Shown: one piece after another, positions 11,141 through 22,720 of the stretch | Layout of the letters: every line of letters starts with the position of its first letter | How positions within the stretch are numbered: position 1 is the first letter of the stretch | Assembly (NCBI RefSeq): GCF_037126465.1 | Contig: NC_088203.1 | Location: forward strand, 96,844,668-96,908,667 | Reading direction: 5' to 3' | Length of the DNA: 64,000 bases | DNA from: Ornithodoros turicata | Lineage: Eukaryota > Arthropoda > Arachnida > Ixodida > Argasidae | The notes under the pieces: generated by a model | The model's input: the letters and a program-made list of their open reading frames with translations, nothing else | Told to the model about the DNA's origin: nothing | Databases searched by the model: none | Made by a program: the position numbers and the translations under genes

Positions 11141-14100
11141 ATTTTTCCACGCTGTGAAGGAGAATGAAGTGGTATTAAGTATACGCTTTCCAAATAGGTT
11201 GTGTTGACAGTCGTCGGTCTGTGGATTATTGCTTTCCGCCTAAGGGTTTTTGAACAGAGTGAGCTCCCGGAGCTCACTAGTTAACATCTATCGGATCTAT
11301 CCAATTACGGAGGTGAGCAAGTTCTGCCTCGTCTGAGAAGTTTTTGTTTATATAAAACAGCACATATAAATGCGTAAGGAAAAGGAATGCTTCTCTACTT
11401 TGGGTGGGGGTGGGGGGACCATCACACTAACAAAAGGCGTCAGCAACGGCTCAGAGAAGCAGCCATAAAAAGCACACATCAAAACACAGCTTGCAAAGAC
11501 GTGCTTGTTTGTGTCGGAAATTCCTCCAGCTTCCATGGAGGAGAGCAAAGCAAACGGACTTCCTGCTGGCAGCTTACTCACATCTTGTGGAGCTGATGCC
11601 CAACAAAGCGCTGCCAGCGAAGTTCGGGAACGCTCTTACGAACACAAACCAGTTTGGAAGCTATGTGTATTGGGCCCTGGTGTTCTTTCTTGCCTATATG
11701 CTACGAGCGTGGGAACGTTACGTTTGTATTCTTATTTATTTATTTACTTCAATAACACTGCCAGACCTCGTGGGCCGAAGAAGGTGGCGGAAACGAGAGA
11801 AGCATGAATAGCTGTGCACGCAAATTACACGCACGCGCACGCGCGTCATTTCGCATATACATACATCATTCTACCTAGAATGGCACGCTAACGTCTCGTA
11901 AACACTTTCAATACAAAGTATGGCAACAGTATGACGCAAATCAATAAAATGAGAGGACAATCAATACCTCACTAATTTCCTTTGTGACCTAAAAAAAAGT
12001 ATTGCATCTATTGTGTTAGCGCATTTATAAAGTCATTTGCTGTAGTACTGCAGACTGTATTCTGTGCAAGCCTGTTCCAGTCATCAATCCACCTCAGTAA
12101 AAACGAAGATTTAAAGAGACTAAAGACGGGCATGATATATCTAGTATGTTTTGTTCGGTGTGGAGTTGCAGAAGAGTGTAAGACAGTGTAGGCTTTCTGG
12201 TGGTTTGTTGAATGATTTGGCAGGAGTAGTTAAGCGATTTAAAATGAAATGCTTTCAAATTGGTAATAAATTGGCACGTCGTCTCAAGGCAGACACAGAG
12301 AGAGAGAGAGAGAGAAATACATGATGACGATGATATGGGGATGACGGCAGACACAGATTGCGTACTTGTGTACGCTTTTGTACATTTCGTGTGCCATCTG
12401 GTGTACCATCATTAAAAGCAGACAACTTTCGTAAGGCACCCTTCGTCCTATAAGTTGATAAGCTGATCAGGAAATAAAAAATAAAAATCATGGATAAATT
12501 GAATTCGGCACCCGACCAATTGCGCAACTGCCCCCAAAAAATACAAATAAAAAAGAATAAAAAATAAATATAAAGAACAGAAACGTGCATATTAAGACTT
12601 TTACGTTGATGTCTGTTCACTGTGGTCTGTCCCATCGATATTGCGATTTTTTAAATTTCTCATATATATTTAGTTATTATAATAATAATTATTATTATTA
12701 TTATTATTCCCATTTTTTAGGTTTTGCGAAGGATTTTATCATGTTTTCCATAAGTTGAATATCGAATTTTGACATTCCACGAATTCATTTAATTTATTTG
12801 ACGACGTATCCCGAAAAGCACTCTTACGTGCGTATAAGCTATTTCTGAGTACCTAAAATAGCTAATTTCATTGCAATGAAAGCCAAATTTAATCGAGACG
12901 TCCGAACGAATTTTCTACCGAAATTAAGTACTAAACTGACGCATAATATCGAATACAGGCGTATAATATCGAAGGCAAAATACCAAAGTATAAAAATCAA
13001 TGCATGCTCGTCTTACGTCGCATTAATACGTAACAATGCGTCGCTTTTAAAAAAAAAATTCGTATTTCGTCCCGATCCATTATCTCCTTCTTGCATCATA
13101 TCGAAAGTAGCTTTTTGACAACAGAGAAAAAGCTTCCTTCGCCTCCAATATATATCGTATAGAGGATAAATATTCTGCTCCCATGTTGGTACACACACAT
13201 TTTCGATATTGAACGTAGAAACGTCAGTGCGGGACACAACCCGACGAGCATGGATACCTTCTTATAAAACCGTTAGCAATGCATGAGGCCGGTACGTGAA
13301 ATGATGTATTATACTGCGAGATGATCTATTGCTCGCTGTCAACATTCGTGCGATGTAAGCGCTAAATTGTGCGTTGCGCTAGATACGTTTTTGTGCCATA
13401 GTATCTTGTGCCGGGACGGCAAGTCGGCAATACGTGAAAGAGTCATTTGTTACTGCTGCGTTTCATGGGATAAAGAGTTACGACTTATGAGTATGTGACA
13501 CATGCAAATACAGTGTGTCCACAGAAAATTCATACAATTGTTCCTGAACGTAGAGATAGAAGCATCCTGAAACGACAAAGCAGACTATACAACACCGCCG
13601 TCTGCTAATGCTTCAGGACGATACCATGGTTAACGGACTTTATGTAGTACCATGTCTACAATCAGCAGCAGCTACTGTGTGAGCTATTGCTGAATGAAGT
13701 TTTTTTCAGGTACGTAGGAGGAACATTCAAGCAGGGAACACGTTCTTCTGATAGGTCCGAACATTGTTGTAGGTGCACAAAACAAACATTTTATTTCGGC
13801 AGGCTCCGTGACAACAACAACAACATAGATGAATGGATGATGATGATGATGATGTGGGATGTAGGCTCCGTGAGTTCAGCACAGTTCAGCCCCATTCATG
13901 ATGATGATGTGATAAAGAAAAAAAGGGGGATATGTGTCAATGAACCCGTTACGTTCTATTCGTTTTATTATTATCCGTACACGATACAGCCCCGCCACAT
14001 CCACAAATCAAACCTGTAGAGCTGAAACACTTTGGATACATATCTGAATCTGGCCGTTGCAAAACCTTCGACATAGACGTCGCATGTAGACGTAAGTGCA

Positions 14101-14507
14101 GATTCAGAGTGCACAGGAAGGACAGATACCCTAAGACGGAACATTAATCTCGAGAGAGCGCTTGTCAAGAGGACGACGATACGTAGACGTATGGGGTCGC
14201 CACACAAAGCAGACAGAACGGAGTCGCTGCAACTCTGAATGGCTTCTTTACTGCTTCGTTTGATACTGTGCACTACAAACGACCGCCTACTGATACACCT
14301 TTTTGAATGCAGGAAGGCAGGATACTAACGCGAAAAGAAGGAGTTCGGATGAAAACGAAACAACAGGAAGGACGAATAAGGCTTCCGGCAGATGTTTGCA
14401 AAACGCTGCTCGTTAACTATCCTTTCAGTTGCAGGCTTATTTGTGGATAGAGTGTATCCGCCCGTTAATGGTACCCGTAAGGTCGCTTTTTTCAAATTCC
14501 GTGTTTA
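11141..14507. other. Unassigned, AT-rich in the middle
   Basis: Simple repeats are present: (GA)n near 12296-12315, (ATT)n near 12690-12708 and (GAT)n near 13835-13855. I recognised no coding domain on either strand. The stretch 12640-13240 is notably AT-rich with no motif I can name. Confidence 0.45.
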
Positions 14508-14783
14508 GCGCCGCGGAGCAACTGTGGCCATGACCGGCGTACAGACATGGACAGATGGAGAGAGGACAGCAAGGAAGGAGTGGCTGGACGGAGGGAGGGG
14601 ATTAGTAGGTATCCTGGGCCGACTTCATGGGGAACTGTGCCGACATTCGTTCGGAAACTCTGCCGGAAAATCGATGAAAAACCTAAGAAAGCACAGTCAA
14701 TGCCGGGATTCGAACCCGCGTCACCTCCCAGACTCGGCGCGGAAAGGGATCATCCTAACCCCTTACGCCACGCGAGCTGGCCC
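14508..14783 (-). mobile_element. tRNA-derived SINE with canonical A and B boxes
   Basis: On minus the head begins near CCAGCTCGCGTGGCGTAAGG, where TGGCGTAAGGGG fits an A box. GGTTCGAATCC is an exact B box. The core (GGCACAGTTCCCC, GTCGGCCCAGGA) follows. The 3' part carries CTGTCCTCTCTCCATCTGTC and the GCCACAGTTGCTCCGCGGCG tail. This is the best-preserved promoter among the copies. Similarity to tick Ruka is from memory. Confidence 0.85.
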
Positions 14784-14794
14784 AGAATGTCATA

Positions 14795-15009
14795 ACCCTG
14801 TCACACGGGCAGTCTTCAACGACCTTTGAAACCAATGACCATTGAAAATGCACGTAGCGCCACCATGCGTGTAACGCGTCAACTTCTCGAAGAGCATTGG
14901 ATCCAATGTTTCCTGACAGGTTGACACATTACACGCTAGGTGGTGCTACCTGCATTTTCAATGGTCATTGATCTCAATGGTCCTTGAAGACTGTGCCCAT
15001 GTGACAAGG
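14795..15009. mobile_element. MITE family C, copy 1
   Basis: The 215-bp segment is nearly self-complementary. Ends CCCTGTCACACGGGCAGTC and its complement enclose paired CAATGACCATTGAAAATGCA arms around GGATCC. No coding sequence is present. A second copy lies at 16417-16629. Confidence 0.8.
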
Positions 15010-15022
15010 ATATCAAACACTG

Positions 15023-15200
15023 GTGAGTTGCTGGGATCCAATCCTACTCCCGCCTGTGCTGTCTGAGGTTTTCTCCGGATTTTCCGACTGAGTTTCCCGA
15101 CGATACTAACCTCCAAGGCCTCCACTTCTATTTCTCTATCTCCATCTGACCGCCGCTACAGTTGCTTCGCGGCGCTAATGCCGAATTAAAAAAAGAAGTT
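15023..15200 (+). mobile_element. tRNA-SINE, core and GCGGCGCTAA tail
   Basis: CCTGTGCTGTCTGAGGTTTT and the core are followed by TCTATCTCCATCTGACCGCC and CAGTTGCTTCGCGGCGCTAA, with an A-rich end. The tRNA head is decayed. Confidence 0.75.
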
Positions 15201-15790
15201 TAGTTCAATAAGGCGAAAGAGTCACAAACACACATGTAAGGGTACTCATACTTGCATAAAGATACTATGTTTTAGGGCACGTGTCTCCCTCCTCGGGACG
15301 TTAATAATAATACGGAGTTTTACTCAAGCGCCTTGGGGTACCAAATAAATAACGGTCACTGCACATGCGCACAACCCATACAGAGTTATACGCAATGCGT
15401 AGTGACCACTCCTTATCTCTATGAGGCCCACCGAAGCGCTTGAGTATCCTTTCGTAAAAGCCTCTAATGTAGTCTATCAAACCGATGGTACTTGTCGAAA
15501 CATATGCAGCAAAATACGTGCGTATACGCTTTGCCCAGTTAAATGTCGCCCATACTCACTATCGCGGAAATGAGCCTTGACCGAAACCTCGCCCTTGTCC
15601 TTCCTGGCCAGCCCACGCGGGAAGACATTAGCCGCATTCTTTAGCGCGCGCGGCATTTTGATAATTACATCGGAGCCAAAGACCCGTCGCGGTGGCCCAA
15701 CAGCTCTATTCTGTGCCGCGTCCCGAGGTTCCTTTCAAGGGGCCGGTTGAAATATGGCAGTCATCGAAAAAGCCAGACAGCTGCGATTAC
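15201..15790. other. Unassigned
   Basis: The block near 15300-15355 ends GCGCCTTGGGGTACC and AAATAAATAA, which looks like a retroelement 3' tail. No coding part is attached. The rest is unrecognised. Confidence 0.4.
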
Positions 15791-15959
15791 CAGTCCAGTG
15801 TGCTAACCACTAGGGGCTAGCCTGGGGTCCAGTGCGCTAACCACTACGCTACGCTGGCACGGCTCGCCGACGACTCGCCAAGGGACCCCGTTCGTGGGTG
15901 TCTCCGCACTCAATGCGACCTCGTTCGTTTGAATGGCGTCCTTGCCAAGTCGTAAACGA

Positions 15960-16062
15960 GCCGTGCTAGCGCAGCGTAGTGGTACGGTCCTTGGGAGTAG
16001 TTAGCGCACTCGATCAGCAATTGACACGTGGTGGTCATTCGATTCCCGCCGCTGTCTAGCTT
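15960..16062 (+). mobile_element. tRNA-like SINE head (second SINE type)
   Basis: GTGCTAGCGCAGCGTAGTGG contains an A box-like stretch. After about 16 inserted bases come TTAGCGCACTCG and CATTCGATTCCCGCCG, a B box-like motif. A related inverted piece lies at 15795-15860 (GTGCGCTAACCACTACGCTA). It is distinct in sequence from the SINE at 14508-14783. With the insertion it cannot fold as a normal tRNA. Confidence 0.6.
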
Positions 16063-16416
16063 TTACGACGACTGCTGTATTTCAAACGGCCATTTGAAAG
16101 GTTGAGGAACATATACAGTAGCACTTCAGTTACGAAAAGTTGCACACCCAGACGTGAGAGAGATACAGGATAAGGCATAGTCATTCGATAGAATGACCCT
16201 ATTCTGCCTTTGTCCTTGTTAGTGAGAGCCACAAAAGAATTGAGCGGAATACGCGGTGGCTGCCAAGATCGATATTGTAGCAGCATTACGAAGAATGAGA
16301 AAAGGTGAAAAAAGACATATCGTCATGGGGCGGGGAACAATGGAAAATAGCACGGACGTTGTTTCGAGAAAACTCAAGTGGGATGTTCTTGTTTCATTCA
16401 TTGATAGGAGTAATAT

Positions 16417-16629
16417 CCCTGTTACACATGCCGTCCTCAATGATGATTGAAACCAATGGCCATTGAACGTACGCGTAGAGCCATCCAGCGCGTACCGCGG
16501 CAACCTATCAGGAAATATTGGATCCAATGGTCCTTGACAAGTTGACCCGTCGTACGCTAGGTGGCGCTATGACGTATGTTCAATGGCCATTGGTTTGAGT
16601 GGTCATTGAAGACTGTCCGCGCGTCGGGT
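16417..16629. mobile_element. MITE family C, copy 2
   Basis: CCCTGTTACACATGCCGTCC opens a palindrome with paired CAATGGCCATTGAACGTACG arms around GGATCC. It shares the central GTACGCTAGGTGGCGCTA block with the copy at 14795. Confidence 0.8.
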
Positions 16630-16988
16630 GTATAACTTGGAAATGACATCCGTCTTTCTTCAACTGGAGCCTTATTTGTGATTCTCTATTGTTCATGAAA
16701 GGCAGTTCACTGGCAGGTATCCGCACTCTGGACAGAAGCGGGAATTACTTTGATGAATATAATGATTGTGATGCTCACATAAAAGATGTTCGTCAGCGTG
16801 TTCGTCGCCTTTGAAGCACTTTGTTTACCCAATATGTACAGTCGACCCCGTTTATCAGGACTTGACCGTTCCCAGCGAAAATGTCCGGATAGCGGGGCAT
16901 CCGGATAAGTGAAGCACAATATTTTGAGCTGTCCACGAGGCCCGTATCTATATTACAGCATCAGCTGTATAGTGGAGACTTTCCCGAG

Positions 16989-17494
16989 ATGGCGTCGGCG
17001 ACATTCGCATGTCTGCACAAAACTCTTATCGCATGTAAGCTCAGCGCTGGGGGTAAGGAGAAGAATCCCGCCAGTTTAAGCCCGCTGTCGATGGAAAATG
17101 AGATAAAAACCAAAGTACGTCAGTTTTACCTCGTCAGCAGTGCCGTGCAGCTTGCCACAGGGCACATGGTGGCTGTGTGCTACTTCTCGCCTCGCGCCGC
17201 GCCGGAATGCATACGGGACTTTATGGTGTGTGTACTCGCGCCTTACCGTACGCACAAGCTTCTCGTCGTCAGAGACTTCAACGTGGACGTTTCACTGGCC
17301 AAGAACACCACTTTCCTAAGTGATATGTCCGAACAACTGCACCTTACACTTTGCACCGACATCCGCCAACCCACAACTATAGACATGGCTCATGCATAGA
17401 CTTGGTGTTCCAGAACAGCCCCCTCGTTCAGGACACCACTCACCTCGCCAACCATTTTAGCGACCACAGATCAATACTCATCACGCTTAAATAA
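16989..17494 (+). pseudogene. Endonuclease/exonuclease/phosphatase-domain fragment (LINE or Helitron type)
   Basis: The open frame 16989-17399 includes QFYLVSSAVQLATGHMVAVC, YFSPRAAPECIRDFM and LLVVRDFNVDVSL. The last matches the GDFN motif of APE-like endonucleases, with the glycine replaced by arginine. After a TAG at 17397 the similarity continues one register over from 17399 as DLVFQNSPLVQD... and ends NHFSDHRSILITLK before TAA (17492-17494). SDHRSI is the usual final catalytic block. Such domains occur at the N-terminus of many LINEs and in some Helitrons. I cannot tell which. The frameshift and the G-to-R change make it inactive. It lies inside the pogo-like element in opposite orientation to its transposase. 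Confidence 0.7.
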
Positions 17495-17629
17495 ATTTGT
17501 CTACACACTTTCATCCGGCCTCATTTCATCACACGCAGAGCTGACGCTAAATTTTGCGTTACACGAGTCCTGACCCTCCTGTAATTTTTTTCGTAATGCA
17601 TGTGAAACTGTCCATACTAATTTGTGCAA

Positions 17630-17905
17630 GTTTACTATAAGTCCCAAGTTCTCCTAAGCTCTTAGTTATTGCACTAACTTCGGGAACATTGCTCTTTTGC
17701 GAAAAATAAACAAATGCCAGAGCAGTTCTGAGTGCATTTCATGCCTCTAGGAGTGTCACCACACGTGCTTCTTCAGTGTCGTCATCTGACTCACGGCTGT
17801 CGTCATTGCAACTGACAATATCAACGACGTCTTCTTCAGAAATGATGGCACACGTTTCGTCGTTGTCGTCCACATAGAGGTACTCGAAATCTGCGGGCGC
17901 ACTTT
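17630..17905 (-). pseudogene. Tigger/pogo transposase C-terminal remnant
   Basis: On minus from about 17905 the frame reads APADFEYLYVDDNDETCAII, SEEDVVDIVSCNDDSRESDD and DTEEARVVTLLEA, then a TGA at 17739-17741. Past the stop the same frame continues NALRTALAFVYFSQKSNVPE. The acidic linker and the helical tail ('al..l...l.f....') match the C-terminal end of CENP-B/Tigger-like DDE transposases. The catalytic core and N-terminal DNA-binding domains are not recognisable. The nonsense codon and a TAA just upstream show decay. Confidence 0.65.
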
Positions 17906-18326
17906 TTGACTGACTCTCTTACTTTCGGAATGAAGGTCCTTCCTTCAGCTGCAGCTTCAAACGCTGTCATCACCCCGTTCGGAGTTCGCCATCACCCGGG
18001 AGAGATGGTCATCACCATCAATCTCCATCACCCGGGAGAGAGGAAAACGGTTAAAGTATAGTACGGAGTAGTTCACCCAATCCTCAAGGTTGCCGCCCTC
18101 GCTGGCGGAACTGTAGGTCGCACACTGACCCTGACCCAAGACCGTATAAGTGAGGCGGGTTGCTGGGTACTTTCCTATAGTTGTTCCTGGAAATTGTGGT
18201 CGGGATCCGGGGGCTAAAGCCCCGATAAATTAAACTAAAATGCGTGGACTGAAATCTGCCCCTACGATTTTTGTCCGGATAGCGCGGGACCCAGATAAGT
18301 GAAGCTCGGATAAACGAGGGTAACTG

Positions 18327-19248
18327 TAATTACAGCCTCAGAGGTGTTAAGTACTTCGCGTTGTCTAGTGAACTTGTGAGAATCCTACAACGGTCTGGAC
18401 GGTGTTGCAATTTCATTATCACGCAGTCTATTAAGATGACGTTGTAGTGGATGAGGAAATTCAACATAGAAGGACAAACGTCCCGGATTAAGATGACCCT
18501 GAAAGAAGAAAAAGAAAAAGAAGAAAAAAGGAGCCACAGTCTGAAATTTTCGAAAATATACTAAACAACCGGCAGACTTGTACCAGCTGTAAAATGCGTT
18601 TTTCACTTTCACGTCGTTTATCGTGAATACGCTAGCTCTGATGGTCGTGTGCAGTGTACTCGAAAAGTGTTCGCACTTGCAATCCTCGCATTTTCTTCGT
18701 TAAGGTGTATGTGAGAATCGCGGACGAACCAGGCTGTGTGTGTAGGGTACAGATTTAGACAGTATAAAATATAACAGTAGGAAAAGTGTACCGCAGACAG
18801 CACAGAGGTATAGTGGTATTAGATCACTCCGTACTTCCCAGTGGAGAGTTGATCGACAGAAGTGAAAGAGCGCTGACAAGCTGGTGCATACTGTAGGCTG
18901 GAACCAAAGACACAGAAGTACACAAGAGAAATGTCCAGAGAGTTGAACTGCGGTCTTATCATGATATGCGAGGAATACTAAGAATATGCATCAGACACAT
19001 CGAAACAGTACGAAAGCATAGAAGCTGTTCAATTTACCGTCCCTACACAAAGACGTAAGCATACATCACCGTACCAAATTCAGTAAATACTTGTCAACTG
19101 CACAAAAAGGGTTACTATTCAGCATCACAGTAGTAGTAGCAGTAGTAGTAGTAGTAGTAATTAACTGCTAAAAAAAGAAAAAAAGGGGGAAGGACTTGGA
19201 GCAGCTCCGTCTCATTTCAGTGGTTTTGAGGTTTATGATATGTGGCTG
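18327..19248. other. Unassigned; (GTA)n repeat
   Basis: A (GTA)n run lies at about 19127-19160. I saw no coding or structural feature otherwise. Confidence 0.5.
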
Positions 19249-19773
19249 CTAGTAGCGGCTGTACATGCCGCTTTCTTTTAGGTAGACACGCAGTGCCTTC
19301 AGTGTCTCGTTCCTTTGTGGGCCATCTTCCCATTGCTTTGCAGTAAGAGAATGTTCTTTTGTCCAGTGTTTGAAGTGCTGGGACAGTCTATTCCTTGCGT
19401 CTTCTTGTGCTGGACACTGTATAAGTACGTGTAACGTGTCCTGGGGCACTTTGCAGATGTCGCACAGTCTCGAGGCCACAATGCCGATTTGGAATTGGGT
19501 GGTGGCAGTATATAGCGCGCCGAGTCGAATCCGGTGAGTAGCCGTGTGGAGGCTTCGGCAAATGTCATGTGGAATGATCGTGAGACCGGGGTCTATGTGA
19601 GACAGGAAATTATGTGTCGGAGGGCTTGCTTCCAGCTTTTCTTGGACCGTCTGATTGTCGATTCGTGGAGGAACGTCTTGGAATCTTGTGAAAGGTATTG
19701 CCGATAACTTGGTTTTACCCAGTGCATCCTTTGCTGCCTGACCAGCTACTTCATTTCCTGGTATATTCAGCAT
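19249..19773 (-). pseudogene. LINE RNase H C-terminus and zinc motif
   Basis: The minus frame of 174 residues begins LNIPGNEVAGQAAKDALG, which matches the end of a retroelement RNase H domain ('GI.GNE.AD..A', here with the Asp replaced by Gly). It continues through a linker to THRIRLGALYTATTQFQIG and then LCDICKVPQDTLHVLIQC, a C-x2-C-x7-H-x4-C cluster, and ends KALRVYLKESGMYSRY. This layout is found in LINEs of the I/R1-like groups that carry RNase H. The start codon is incidental, and upstream of 19773 the register loses similarity. The ORF is open to its stop, so this copy may be younger than the other LINE fragments here. It is still severely 5'-truncated. Confidence 0.8.
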
Positions 19774-21354
19774 CGTAATACAAGCAGATTATCTCTTACA
19801 TTGCGATACTGGCGGTGATTATGACAGCAGTGCACGTGGCAGATCGATATCTTAGCCTACGCACTCACCATAAAACTATTCTAATCAACGGTCACATCCG
19901 ACACACACCACGGTCACATCCACCGTCTAATTAAAAAAGAACCTCGTTACCCCATAATTAAGACTCATTCAGCTTAAAAGCCTTCCCGTACAGAGCATCC
20001 TCGTTTTCCCACGGAACCCATAATTCGCCCTACAGAAACAAGGAGCAACAACAGCCTGCCACAAACACAACAGAGACCACGATGTAGCCTCGAGGGAAAA
20101 CATCACCTATACGGCTACAGCACCACACGAGGGTAATTGACACCGAACCATATAGTTCAACCTCCCTGGCGCTCTCTGCATTAGGGGAGTAAACCAAGTC
20201 CCCAAATAGGCACGGCTCATTACCACTGCTTTCGACAAATATGCTCGGTCACAGGGTGTGCCCATCGCGTCCATTGTACACTCGTGCCGTGTACTCCTGT
20301 AGTCTCTAGTCATGAAAATAAGGGCGTGAAAAATTTGCATGCAGAGATTGGTCGGAGCATTTCGACGGAGCACTTTGCACCAACGGGATTAAGAAGAGGG
20401 CAAATTGAACTGTCAGCCCGAAGTCTTTGCGAAAATGGATGCGTCGAATTTAAGGTATACGTCGACATAAATACCTCTCCCTTGCGAGACCGTATTCTGG
20501 ATCGTATTGGTGTTATAAATGCTGCCCATGTAGAAGAGGAGACGACAACAAAGAACGGAGATGAGGTTGCTCTGATGGGATGTTAGTGCGCCGGAGATTA
20601 TGGAGATGCGATTGCATTGAGGGATATAAACGGGGGACCCAAATGGAAATAGTGAGAGGATCAGTGCTTGAAGTGGGTGTCTTTGCGTCGTTGCAGCGAA
20701 GTGTATTGAAGAGATGTCGTTACAAAAAATAGCCAGAAGGAGCTGAATGCGCTTCTTACTGTTCTGTTTTCACTGCGGCAGTATTGGTCTAGAGCAAATT
20801 TCCGTGCTTATTAAGATATGAAAAATACACATTGCTGATCTAACATATCTCCAGGAATACTCACTATAATAGAAGTGGGACGAACCCAGAATTTTGAGAA
20901 GTCGAATCCAAGGTAGGTTCTCCGAATTCACGAATCTTGCGAAGCTCGAAGCTTTTCATAAAAAAGAGTTTAAAAAGGCACGGGAAGAAACAATTCTACT
21001 GAGAAGTGTTTTGAAGCAGAAGTTAATATCTTTGTTTAATGAAAAATAAACTAAATAATAGTTCAATTTCAGGGCAACACATACCCATATACTTCTTCTT
21101 AAATGTAATTTACTTAACATGCTGTTCATCGACTACAGGAAATACATAAACTCTCCAGTCTGAACTCTTTCCATAAAACTAAGAAACAATTAGAAGCGAA
21201 ACCAGGTTACTTTTAAATTTGTAATGTAAGTGTTCCTGCCTGAACTGTTTGAGTCCAGAGCAATATGTAAACAAACAAACAAGAAAACACTTGCTGGACA
21301 ATCAGGCTTTCGGCGGACTCCGGAGGCGCCAATTTTAAAAAGAAACAAACAAAC
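19774..21354. other. Unassigned
   Basis: No recognisable domain or repeat family. The 100-codon frame at 20284-20586 is open but has no similarity I can name. Confidence 0.45.
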
Positions 21355-21498
21355 GTGCTTGTTGGATTCGAAGGATTCGATTCGCCGTTTTTTGGCACCG
21401 GAATTCGGATTCCGGAACCTCCGTATTCGAGGATTCGGCTTGTCCGTCCCTACTCACTACTAACGATAACGATAACGATAACGATAACGATAAACGAT
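21355..21498. repeat. TTCG-rich block and (ACGATA)n microsatellite
   Basis: Repeated GGATTCG/GAATTCGGATTCC sequence at 21363-21440 is followed by about five ACGATA units at 21464-21494. TTCGAA-rich sequence recurs at 55010-55055 and at the right window edge. Confidence 0.75.
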
Positions 21499-22649
21499 GC
21501 TTTATTGGATCTTCCACATAAAGAACACAATCGGGGGAAGCCAAAAAGCAGCACAGCAAAAAGCAGCAAAAGAATATGGCGCCCAGACAACACAACGCCA
21601 AACTTGCAACTGTTCACTATACACAAGAAAAAATACCTACGGGTGTCAAGCCGCCACCTACCGAAAAGGTGTTTACAACGTTTGGCGGTGGGGTGACGTT
21701 TTTCTTGTATGACGTTATGTTGTCCTCGTTCTCTTTTCGTGTTGTCTTGACGCCATATCCTTGATACGACCCCGCGCCGCGATGTACCAGCTACCCCAAG
21801 TCTCCACGTGTAATACTCAAACTGACCACATATGTGAACAGGTGCTAGGGGCGCCAGCTTGATGTGTGGTGAAATTCGAAGAAATATGTAGCATGAAAAG
21901 GGTGTTTTTGCAAATGAAAATGCAATATTGAATGCAAAATACAATGCGACTGGGAAATTGCAAAGACGAGCAAGAAGCCAGCAAGGGACAACCTCATGCC
22001 TTTGCAGATCTTACTATTACATTTCTTGAGTTTGTTTGTTAGTTAATTTTTAAGAAAAAAAAAAAAACACGACGAGAAATTGAACTCGTCTCCCGACTTG
22101 TTCTGCTACTCCTAACAGAAATTATCGCCCCCCCCCCCCCAAAACAACTACTTCTCAGGTGCTCTACTCACAAGTTCACTAGTCACTATTCACATGTTCT
22201 CTATTCAGAAGTTCACTATCCACATGTTCACTAGAAGTCCACAATTATCCACTATTCACAATTATCGCAAGATCATGCACAGAGAATCCTAGAAGGTTGT
22301 ATCCATCCCCACAGCTCTGAACAAATTTCACAAGTTTCTTGAGTATTACGTGTAGGTAGCATTACATTTCACAGTTAAGTAACAGCCACACACATACTCT
22401 CGATAACTTGTAAGGTTGCTTCAAGTTGTGTATACTGCCATTAAAACGTCGGTTGCGTAAAACTTGTCGTCGAAAAAGCCGGAGAAGTTTTAAAAGAGAG
22501 ATACAAGGTGTGATATATAACTTACCCTATACAAGTATGACGCAGGAAGTAGTAGGATTGGATTGGATTGGATGTGAAAGAAGAATAGTAGGAAGTAGTA
22601 AGAAATCCAACAACAAGATTGCACTACACATTTATTCGCAAACGCATTA
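21499..22649. other. Unassigned; short irregular tandem near 22170-22265
   Basis: TTCACTA/TTCACATG words repeat irregularly between 22170 and 22265, with a C tract at 22130-22140. ORFs near 21355-21944 overlap on both strands with no family match. Confidence 0.45.
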
Positions 22650-22720
22650 CAAAATCACAACAACAAGAACAACAACAATGAATGACGGAGAAGTGATGAT
22701 GACACCAAAATCACAAGTTA
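22650..22720. repeat. Dispersed repeat family I, copy 2
   Basis: CACAACAACAAGAACAACAA is followed by TGAATGACGGAGAAGTGATG. It is a short version of the family I left block. Confidence 0.5.

Larger units (their letters stand above)
16839..18326 (-). mobile_element. pogo/Tigger-like DNA transposon remnant
   Basis: The left end reads CAGTCGACCCCGTTTATCAG and the right end, on minus, CAGTTACCCTCGTTTATCCG. Both are bordered by TA, the target of Tc1/mariner/pogo elements. Both subterminal regions repeat GTCCGGATAGCG and GGATAAGTGAAGC. Inside, a minus-strand acidic C-terminal transposase segment is recognisable at 17630-17905. A plus-strand endonuclease fragment occupies 16989-17494. The total of about 1.49 kb is shorter than an autonomous Tigger with its full transposase, so this is a deleted, composite copy. 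Confidence 0.75.
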
